In this document: piece by piece, positions 1 to 5,258 of the stretch | Numbering within the stretch: position 1 is the stretch's first letter | Layout: every line of letters begins with the position of its first letter | Origin: Bacteroidota bacterium | GTDB taxonomy: Bacteria > Bacteroidota > Bacteroidia > Chitinophagales > Chitinophagaceae | Assembly: GCA_023423015.1 (NCBI GenBank) | Contig: JAFAGE010000006.1 | Coordinates: 1 to 14,536, forward strand | Length of the DNA stretch: 14,536 nucleotides | Reading direction: 5' to 3' | The notes under the pieces: generated by a model | Database searches by the model: none | What the model saw: the letters and a program-made list of their open reading frames with translations, nothing else | What the model was told of the DNA's origin: nothing | Translations under genes and position numbers: made by a program

Positions 1-122
1 CTTCATCGCAGCTAAAAATAACCGGTTTATGGTGAAAAATGGACACGAAAATCGGGTTCGGGCAAGGTATTTTCATGTCCATTTCACTAAATTTAGAAGA
101 GCCCAAGAACCTTATAACCAGT

Positions 123-1118
123 ATGACCCGTTATCTCGTAATCACAATCGACGTAGAGCCCGACTGTACTACCACATGGCATTATTCCAATCCTCTTACA
201 TTCAGGGGAGTTTCTGAAGGCATAGGACGCATTCTTCAGCCGTTGTTCAATAAGTACAACATGACGCCAACATACCTGCTGAATAACGTAGTAATTGAAG
301 ACGAGGGAAGTTGTGAAATTCTAAAAAATCTTCCCGGTAATTACGAGCTTGGAACACACCTGCATCCTGAATTCATCGAACCGATGAAAGCCGAAACGGA
401 CTATGCAGGAAAGCGGGGCTCTGCAAACTGCTGTGAATACCCTGCCGACGTTGAATTCGGTAAACTTGAAAATATTACCAGGCTTTTTGAAAGCAGGTTT
501 AACTACTCTCCTACCAGTTTTCGTGCCGGCCGCTTTAGTGCAGGGCCAAATACAATTGATAGCCTCGCGAAACTCGGCTACCTGGTAGATACGAGTGTTA
601 CTCCGCATGTTACGTGGGCCGACAAATCGCGGCTAAAGCCTATCGACTATAAGAGCAGCCCCGAACAACCATATTATGTAAAACCTGGAGCCTACCCGGC
701 TGAAAGCAGCAGCGGCGATATTCTTGAAGTACCAGTGTCTATTTCAACAGAGCCTACGCAGGCGTTGCGGGAAATTCGTCGTAGCTGGTTCGGCATGCGC
801 CGCAAATACAACTTCAGGAAAGCGATGTGGCTACGCCCGGCTTATTCCACTTACAGACAATTCGTTAAGGTGATTGAGAACCATACCGAAGCTTACCAGA
901 ATAACCCGGTAATGGTATTCAACATCATGTTTCACAATGTGGAAGTGCTCCCCTCGCTAAATCCTTACACCAAAACACAGGAAGAATGTGATCGTTATAT
1001 CGATGATCTCGAACGATTCTTTCAATATTGCAACGACAACAACATCCAGGGAATTAGCTTAAGCGAAACTGCAAATATTTACGCAAATGCAGGTGCAAAG
1101 CCGGTTATGACTTTTTAA
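123..1118 (+). CDS. Polysaccharide deacetylase (NodB-like) family protein
   Basis: A 331-residue protein of the carbohydrate esterase 4/NodB-like fold, expected to remove acetyl groups from a polysaccharide or act on a related sugar substrate. Visible motifs are the metal/catalytic D-x-E motif at residues 10-12 (TIDVEPD), the H-x-H metal motif at 79-81 (GTHLHPE), FRAGR at 133-137 and a C-terminal His at 271 (IMFHNVE). No signal peptide is seen, so it is probably cytoplasmic. The reading frame is open upstream to ATG codons at 39 and 75. I chose 123 because the conserved beta-strand MTRYLVITIDVE begins the fold there, but 75 is possible and no Shine-Dalgarno sequence decides it. Its last 14 bases overlap the end of the convergent desaturase gene. 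The exact substrate cannot be told from sequence; proteins of this type often sit in exopolysaccharide clusters, and the left edge of the window hides the context. Confidence 0.8.
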   Translation: MTRYLVITIDVEPDCTTTWHYSNPLTFRGVSEGIGRILQPLFNKYNMTPTYLLNNVVIEDEGSCEILKNLPGNYELGTHLHPEFIEPMKAETDYAGKRGSANCCEYPADVEFGKLENITRLFESRFNYSPTSFRAGRFSAGPNTIDSLAKLGYLVDTSVTPHVTWADKSRLKPIDYKSSPEQPYYVKPGAYPAESSSGDILEVPVSISTEPTQALREIRRSWFGMRRKYNFRKAMWLRPAYSTYRQFVKVIENHTEAYQNNPVMVFNIMFHNVEVLPSLNPYTKTQEECDRYIDDLERFFQYCNDNNIQGISLSETANIYANAGAKPVMTF

Positions 1119-2112
1119 TCCATGTGGCCGGCACATCTTCGGGAACTTTCATCCTCTCACCTATTCGCCTGTATCGCTGCCCCAATGTGCTGAGATAATC
1201 CTGCGCCTTCGCGCCATAGTCTTTAAGGCCTGTAAGCGATGGGATGTTCCACAATTTCACGAGGTGCTCAATAATGTCGGCATAGTCCATCGTGGTGTAT
1301 ATTCCGAGCCTTTGGGTGATTGCAGAAAATCGGAAGAACAGGTTATCACTGTCTTTGTCATCCATCAATGCAGCAGGCATGGTTATCTGTTTCTGCATCA
1401 TTTTCTGAAAGGCTAGCAAAGCTCCATCAGGATCGATCTCAAAAATGCGTGACATGAAAAGCTTATATGCCTTCTCATGGCGTGCCTCATCACCAGCGAT
1501 GGTTTTACAGATGCGCGACAGGGCTTCGTCTCCGAATTTGCCTGCGAGTTTGCCGGTATTAACATGTGAAATCCGGGTCGCACGTTCCTGGAACGAGGTA
1601 TAGATCATCGCCTGGTAGGGATCCTGGTCTGTTTTTGCTTCTACACCGTGAGAAATAAGGTTGTGAATAGTAATCTCAACTTCCTTCATGTCTGCCCTGC
1701 CGGAGAGATAGAGGTATTTATTGAGAAGGTCGCCGTGGCGATTTTCCTCGGCCGTCCAGCGGCGCGACCATTTCACCCATCCTTTTTCACTTACCAGGCT
1801 TCTTTCTTCATTGATACCCCGTACAAGGTTGAAGTATGTCTGGTAACTCGGCAGTGCCTCTTCAGTAATCATATTTCCTACCAGGCAGCTGATGATGCCA
1901 TCAGGAATGCCGGCTGCTCTCTTCTGCAATTCTGCCAGCTGTTCCATCGCATCTTCCATGCTCATGTCAGGCAGGAAGTCGGTTGGCTGCCAGCAGGTTC
2001 TCGGATCTACGAGTATGTTGTCGGCTGCATCTGCTACTATCGGCTCGATCATGGTCACGACTTCCATATTCTTCATCAATTCATCCTGCTCGGACCTAAC
2101 GAAATGTAGCAT
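1105..2112 (-). CDS. Acyl-ACP desaturase (soluble di-iron, stearoyl-ACP desaturase family)
   Basis: A 335-residue soluble di-iron desaturase of the plant-type acyl-ACP family, which uses O2 and ferredoxin to place a cis double bond in a fatty acyl chain carried on ACP. The ferritin-like iron-binding motifs are complete: E85 in MITEEALPSY, E123 and H126 in EENRHG, E176 in SFQERAT, and E209 and H212 in DEARHE. All six sit at a constant offset of 20 from the castor enzyme ligands (105, 143, 146, 196, 229, 232, from memory), so the catalytic core has no insertions or deletions between them. The first ATG gives MLHFVRSEQDEL; a later Met at residue 13 is possible. No transit or signal peptide is present. 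It is transcribed alone from a divergent region shared with the carbonic anhydrase and would contribute to membrane unsaturation. The family call is secure; the double-bond position is not predictable. Confidence 0.93.
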   Translation of the reverse strand: MLHFVRSEQDELMKNMEVVTMIEPIVADAADNILVDPRTCWQPTDFLPDMSMEDAMEQLAELQKRAAGIPDGIISCLVGNMITEEALPSYQTYFNLVRGINEERSLVSEKGWVKWSRRWTAEENRHGDLLNKYLYLSGRADMKEVEITIHNLISHGVEAKTDQDPYQAMIYTSFQERATRISHVNTGKLAGKFGDEALSRICKTIAGDEARHEKAYKLFMSRIFEIDPDGALLAFQKMMQKQITMPAALMDDKDSDNLFFRFSAITQRLGIYTTMDYADIIEHLVKLWNIPSLTGLKDYGAKAQDYLSTLGQRYRRIGERMKVPEDVPATWIKKS

Positions 2113-2245
2113 ATCAACTCTGTTTGGGAAAGATTATAAATAATTAACAATTAGCAGATCGTATTCTGAAACACGTAAAAAAATCATGCCCGCATCAAAC
2201 ACGCTAACGACACGAGTGAAACGCAAGTGTCTATGTTTCAAAGTG

Positions 2246-2253
2246 CAAAAGTA
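2246..2253 (-). promoter_or_regulatory. Candidate Bacteroidota -7 element for the desaturase gene
   Basis: Read on the minus strand this is TACTTTTG, an exact match to the Bacteroidota -7 consensus TAnnTTTG. It would start a transcript near 2240 and leave a leader of about 130 bases before the desaturase ATG. A TTTG (minus strand, 2279-2282) lies upstream, but at a 25-base spacing rather than the usual 18-20, so the -33 element is weak or absent. Confidence 0.4.
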
Positions 2254-2520
2254 AAGAATAATGCGCAATGATTTGTTTCAAAAAAATAACCCTCGGAAAT
2301 TATCAAAGTACAATGTGAATCGCCGCAGGAATTATTCATCCTTTGGCTAGAAGATCACCTATTGCAATGCTGCCCTTTTATTTAAATCTTTATCCCTGCT
2401 TCTCCTTTGCAATTTCCAATATTCCTATTCAGCATTATCCAATCCCTCGAAGACTCCTCCCTTCCATTTTCCTCTGAAAACGGCTAATCCGTTGTTTCAC
2501 GCATTTAAAAAATTTTGTGT

Positions 2521-2640
2521 ATGAGAACCTCGAAAACAAAACAGCCCCGTCATGTTCATGCTGAATACATGACTAATTCATTTCTCACCATTTTCCTGCT
2601 TCTGCTCGTGATGTTTATTTCGGCTTTGTCGTTAACCTGA
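2521..2640 (+). CDS. Possible 39-residue single-pass membrane peptide
   Basis: An ATG-to-TGA frame of 39 codons lies 66 bases upstream of the carbonic anhydrase gene on the same strand. The product has a basic, hydrophilic N-terminus (MRTSKTKQPRHVHAEY) and then one hydrophobic segment (about residues 20-38: SFLTIFLLLVMFISALSL), ending soon after. This is the classic layout of a small membrane protein with the N-terminus inside. An internal ATG at 2569 would give a 23-residue version that is almost entirely the hydrophobic segment. There is no visible ribosome binding site, and a frame this short can arise by chance, particularly as T-rich DNA read in the right frame gives hydrophobic residues. 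If real, it may be cotranscribed with the carbonic anhydrase gene. I do not recognise a family. Confidence 0.3.
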   Translation: MRTSKTKQPRHVHAEYMTNSFLTIFLLLLVMFISALSLT

Positions 2641-2685
2641 CGGTCTCTTTCCTTTGCTGGTTTCATTTCAGATGCGCTATCTTCA

Positions 2686-2705
2686 TTCCGGTCAAAAAAC
2701 CGGAA
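2686..2705 (+). promoter_or_regulatory. Hairpin directly before the carbonic anhydrase start codon
   Basis: TTCCGGT (2686-2692), loop CAAAAA (2693-2698) and ACCGGAA (2699-2705) form a perfect 7-bp stem. It ends one base before the ATG begins at 2707. In the mRNA it would cover the ribosome landing zone and leave only an A-rich loop exposed. It may control translation or be a protein-binding dyad; there is no U-run after it, so it is not a standard terminator. Confidence 0.5.
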
Positions 2706-2706
2706 A

Positions 2707-3354
2707 ATGGCTACATACGAAGAGATATTTGAAAACAACCGTAAATGGGTCGCATCTAAAACTGTAAATAACCACGACTATTTTAAAATTCTGGCTAAGG
2801 ATCAATCGCCTGACTACCTCTACATCGGTTGCAGCGACAGTCGTGTGCCTGCGAACGAACTCATGGGACTCGAACCCGGAGAATTATTCGTGCACCGTAA
2901 TATCGCTAACCTGGTGAACAGTGTAGACATGAATGTAATGTCGGTAATAAACTATGCAGTCAAACAGCTTGACGTAAAATACATCATCGTTTGTGGCCAT
3001 TACAATTGTGGTGGCGTTCGGGCAGCTATGCAACCACTCGATTTAGGCATTCTCAATCCCTGGCTCCGGAATATCCGTGATGTGTATCGTTTACACCAGC
3101 AGGAACTCGACGCTATAGAAGATGAAGAACGCCGTTATAAGAGATTGGTAGAGCTGAATGTGCAGGAACAGGTGGTGAATGTAATTAAAACAGCAGTAGT
3201 TCAGCAGGCATATATCGCAAAGGGTTACCCGATTGTAGCAGGTTGGGTTTTCGATATCGAAAACGGAACATTGATTGACCTGAAACTGGACTTTATTGCT
3301 ATTCTTAAAAACATTCAGAAGATTTACAATCTTACCGGTCAGAAACTCGCATAA
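2707..3354 (+). CDS. can: Beta-class carbonic anhydrase
   Basis: A 215-residue beta-carbonic anhydrase, which interconverts CO2 and bicarbonate in the cytoplasm and supplies bicarbonate for carboxylases. The zinc site is complete: C42 in CSDSR, H98 and C101 in CGHYNCGG, with the D44-R46 dyad that controls access to zinc. The length and the spacing of all motifs match the E. coli Can and Haemophilus enzymes almost residue for residue. At the non-catalytic bicarbonate site known in those type II enzymes (Trp39, Gly41, Arg64), this protein keeps G41 and R64 but has Tyr at 39. The ATG is supported by the conserved N-terminal YEEIFENNRKWV. It has no signal peptide. The hairpin immediately upstream suggests translational control. 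Its TAA directly abuts the stop codon of the convergent CBM9-like gene. Confidence 0.95.
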   Translation: MATYEEIFENNRKWVASKTVNNHDYFKILAKDQSPDYLYIGCSDSRVPANELMGLEPGELFVHRNIANLVNSVDMNVMSVINYAVKQLDVKYIIVCGHYNCGGVRAAMQPLDLGILNPWLRNIRDVYRLHQQELDAIEDEERRYKRLVELNVQEQVVNVIKTAVVQQAYIAKGYPIVAGWVFDIENGTLIDLKLDFIAILKNIQKIYNLTGQKLA

Positions 3355-4113
3355 TTATTCAAATACGATTGTTCCGAAGAATTCGGGAAGATGGAAATTT
3401 GGTTTCGGAAATTCAACCTTCGACCAGGTGAGATAATTCGGATTGGATGTAGCACTTCCTGTTTTGTAAAAATTTGCCTTCCATTTTACGCCTGAAGCAG
3501 GCTGGGTTATGGTAGCATATTTCTGCAGCATGGAAATCGGCACGCGACATTCAATCGTCCATGTAGTTGGCTCCGGAATTTCGGGATCCACTGTCGATGG
3601 TAGTGAATGCGCAATCTCAATTTCCCGGATATCATCCTTGCTCAATTCGGTATATCCGCTCCAGGGTTTGGTTACATAAAACAAAAGTGGTGTTCCGCCT
3701 GCATTTATCTCCAGGTTGAAGTAGTGTAAAGGTTTATCAGCATCGGGAGCAAAAAAGAACTCTACACAGGAATTCTCCGACACAGGTCCGTTTATTTCCG
3801 TTATCGTGCTTTTTACAAAGCGGTCCTGAACGCGGAAGATCACAAACACATTGCTGTCGTTATACATTACTTTGGCCTCCACCACCGGCTCAAAAGGCGG
3901 CTTCTCTCCCATCCGGTTGCTGATGCGAATCGATTTTGTGTTCGACCATTCCGGCTTGTTCCAGTTGGCGTCAATTTTCAGATTGCCTGCCAGCTTCGCA
4001 ACGCTGTACTCCTTTTTTTCCTGCATAGATTCAGATTGCATACCGGAATATTTTAAGGTACTCGATAAAGAGAGAATAAAGGCGGCCACCGCCGCTAATT
4101 TCAAACAATACAT
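3355..4113 (-). CDS. Secreted carbohydrate-binding family 9-like (CBM9/DOMON-type) protein
   Basis: A 252-residue protein with an N-terminal hydrophobic signal sequence (about residues 4-20, CLKLAAVAAFILSLSS) followed by one CBM9-like beta-sandwich domain filling residues 38-252. Features seen in such proteins are LKIDANWNKPEW near 45-56, YNDSNVFVIFRVQDRF at 84-99, ENSCVEFFFAPD at 113-124, WTIECRVPISML at 185-196 and WKANFYKTG at 211-219. It is expected to be exported to the periplasm or cell surface and to bind sugars or glycans; no catalytic motif is seen. I start it at the ATG at 4113; two GTG codons immediately upstream (4114-4119) are in frame but the ATG is the better choice. It is divergent from the hydrolase gene and ends with zero spacing against the carbonic anhydrase gene. 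The bound ligand is unknown. Confidence 0.75.
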   Translation of the reverse strand: MYCLKLAAVAAFILSLSSTLKYSGMQSESMQEKKEYSVAKLAGNLKIDANWNKPEWSNTKSIRISNRMGEKPPFEPVVEAKVMYNDSNVFVIFRVQDRFVKSTITEINGPVSENSCVEFFFAPDADKPLHYFNLEINAGGTPLLFYVTKPWSGYTELSKDDIREIEIAHSLPSTVDPEIPEPTTWTIECRVPISMLQKYATITQPASGVKWKANFYKTGSATSNPNYLTWSKVEFPKPNFHLPEFFGTIVFE

Positions 4114-4175
4114 CACCACCAGATTTATAGTTCAAAGTAGTACAATTGAAATATTCCACCAATTCAGGGAGGCAA

Positions 4176-4189
4176 TTTCATGCATGAAA
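4176..4189. promoter_or_regulatory. 14-bp perfect palindrome in the divergent promoter region
   Basis: TTTCATGCATGAAA is a perfect 14-bp palindrome lying between the divergent CBM9-like gene (start 4113) and the hydrolase gene (start 4230), 40 to 63 bases from either start. Position and symmetry suit a dimeric repressor or activator site. No regulator in the window can be tied to it. Confidence 0.4.
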
Positions 4190-4229
4190 ACGTTTGCATA
4201 AATTCTCGTATCAGTACCTTCATCCTTTC

Positions 4230-5258
4230 ATGAAAAAACTTATCACAGCCATTGCCCTCATCGTAGCAGGAGTTGTTATCTTTTTTGCTCTTCGTGTGTT
4301 AGTTCCCGTTACCTATGATGCAAATGCATTTTCTCCTCACGAAGGAACAAAATTCTGGGATCTGCCAACCGGCTCACGCATTGGCTATCAATTTTTTGCA
4401 GGTGACTCTTCAGATTCGAAAGAGGCCATTATCTATTTACATGGCGGACCGGGGGCCGGTATTACCAAACGTGAGATGGAAACATTTCGCAAACTTGCTT
4501 CACATGGTTACGATGTTTACCTGTATGACCAGGTGGGATGCGGAAGCTCCGGGCGACTAAGTAACATTGCCGGATATACAGCTCAGCGCCATATTGACGA
4601 TCTGTTTGCAATTATAAAAGTTATCAGGAAGCCCCGCGTAATTCTGGTGGGGCAATCGTGGGGATCAATACTCGCTACCTGGTTTACTGCACTTCATCCG
4701 GAACTTGTATCGTCATTAGTTATTGCAGCTCCCGCACCTTTACAACCCACAAGGAAAGAACTGGCTGGTGCAACACCACCCGACTCATTACAACTTCGCG
4801 GTCCTTCCTATGAAATGTCGAGGCAGGGACAGCGTGTTCCGTCTATCCGTGGAAAACTCGGACTCTACCTTGCAAGAAAAATGAATTTTAAACTAATGAG
4901 CGATGAAGAAGCAGACAAACTTGCAACGTGGAGAACAGATGAGCTGAATCTATCGATGGTTTGCGATTCGGCGAACGCTATACGTGCAGAAGGAACGGAA
5001 GGATATTACGCTCACTATCTTACTTCGCGCAGCATTGCAGGCATCCCGGATCACCGACATCTTTTACGTCACCTGCAGACCCCGGTTCTGGTGATGAAAG
5101 CTCAGTGCGACAATCAACCCTGGGGGTTTACGGCTGAATACCTCGATGTTTTTCCACAAAGCGAGTTTCAGCTTATACCCGATGCCGGACACAATGCATT
5201 TATTGAACAACAGGATATATATGTTGAATCTATCTCCGGCTTTCTTAGCCGGCGTTAA
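4230..5258 (+). CDS. Membrane-anchored alpha/beta hydrolase, prolyl iminopeptidase-like (S33)
   Basis: A 342-residue alpha/beta hydrolase. Residues 5-27 form an N-terminal signal anchor (KLITAIALIVAGVVIFFALRV), so the catalytic domain should face the periplasm. The fold shows the HGGPG oxyanion motif at 71-75, DQVGCGSS at 100-107, the nucleophile S143 in GQSWGS, probable acid D294 in KAQCDNQPWG and H321 in PDAGHNAF. HGGPG with a G-x-SWGS nucleophile elbow is typical of prolyl iminopeptidases and related S33 enzymes, which remove N-terminal proline or act on similar small substrates. In many of these the motif reads DQRGxGxS; here the Arg is Val. The in-frame ATG at 4194 would add 12 residues before MKKLITAI and is less likely. 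It stops with zero spacing against the convergent permease gene, and a hairpin lies inside its last codons. Substrate is uncertain. Confidence 0.8.
   Translation: MKKLITAIALIVAGVVIFFALRVLVPVTYDANAFSPHEGTKFWDLPTGSRIGYQFFAGDSSDSKEAIIYLHGGPGAGITKREMETFRKLASHGYDVYLYDQVGCGSSGRLSNIAGYTAQRHIDDLFAIIKVIRKPRVILVGQSWGSILATWFTALHPELVSSLVIAAPAPLQPTRKELAGATPPDSLQLRGPSYEMSRQGQRVPSIRGKLGLYLARKMNFKLMSDEEADKLATWRTDELNLSMVCDSANAIRAEGTEGYYAHYLTSRSIAGIPDHRHLLRHLQTPVLVMKAQCDNQPWGFTAEYLDVFPQSEFQLIPDAGHNAFIEQQDIYVESISGFLSRR
5236..5252 (+). terminator. Hairpin embedded in the last codons of the hydrolase gene
   Basis: CCGGCT (5236-5241), loop TTCTT and AGCCGG (5247-5252) form a perfect 6-bp GC-rich stem that ends three bases before the TAA. 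It is followed by CGTTAATTATT, which is only moderately U-rich. Because the next gene begins its stop codon right after this TAA, the terminator may have been built into the coding sequence. On the other strand the hairpin lies seven bases after the permease stop codon and could serve that transcript too. Confidence 0.4.

Larger units (their letters stand above)
2113..2706. other. Long intergenic region between divergent desaturase and carbonic anhydrase genes
   Basis: This 594-base gap is the longest in the window. The part nearest the desaturase is AT-rich and holds its candidate promoter. From about 2340 to 2475 the plus strand is strikingly pyrimidine-rich (many CCTTTT, TTCC and CTCC runs) with no convincing reading frame. 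From 2521 a short open frame could encode a small membrane peptide, and at 2686-2705 a perfect hairpin abuts the carbonic anhydrase start. I see no tRNA, riboswitch consensus or mobile-element end in it. The size would allow a small RNA, but nothing in the sequence proves one. Confidence 0.6.

Noticed and set aside
1..122. Possible end of an upstream gene at the left edge
   Set aside because: Only a few codons are available in any frame, with stops at 13-15 and 33-35 in two of them; nothing can be identified.
1648..2143. Long plus-strand open frames inside the desaturase gene
   Set aside because: They are antisense to a gene with complete catalytic motifs, contain Cys/His/Phe-rich chance composition and no domain.
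2510..2517. AAATTTTG as a -7 element for the carbonic anhydrase transcript
   Set aside because: One mismatch, with a TTG only 15 bases upstream instead of 18-20; suggestive but not enough.
2556..2738. 60-codon open frame on the minus strand across the carbonic anhydrase start
   Set aside because: It overlaps the start of a certain gene on the other strand and has no recognisable domain or upstream signals; most likely a chance frame.
3372..3388. TTCCGAA-GAA-TTCGGGA hairpin just after the carbonic anhydrase stop
   Set aside because: A 7-bp stem with one G-U pair and a 3-base loop, but no U-run after it on the plus strand; it lies in the CBM9-like coding sequence and may be incidental.
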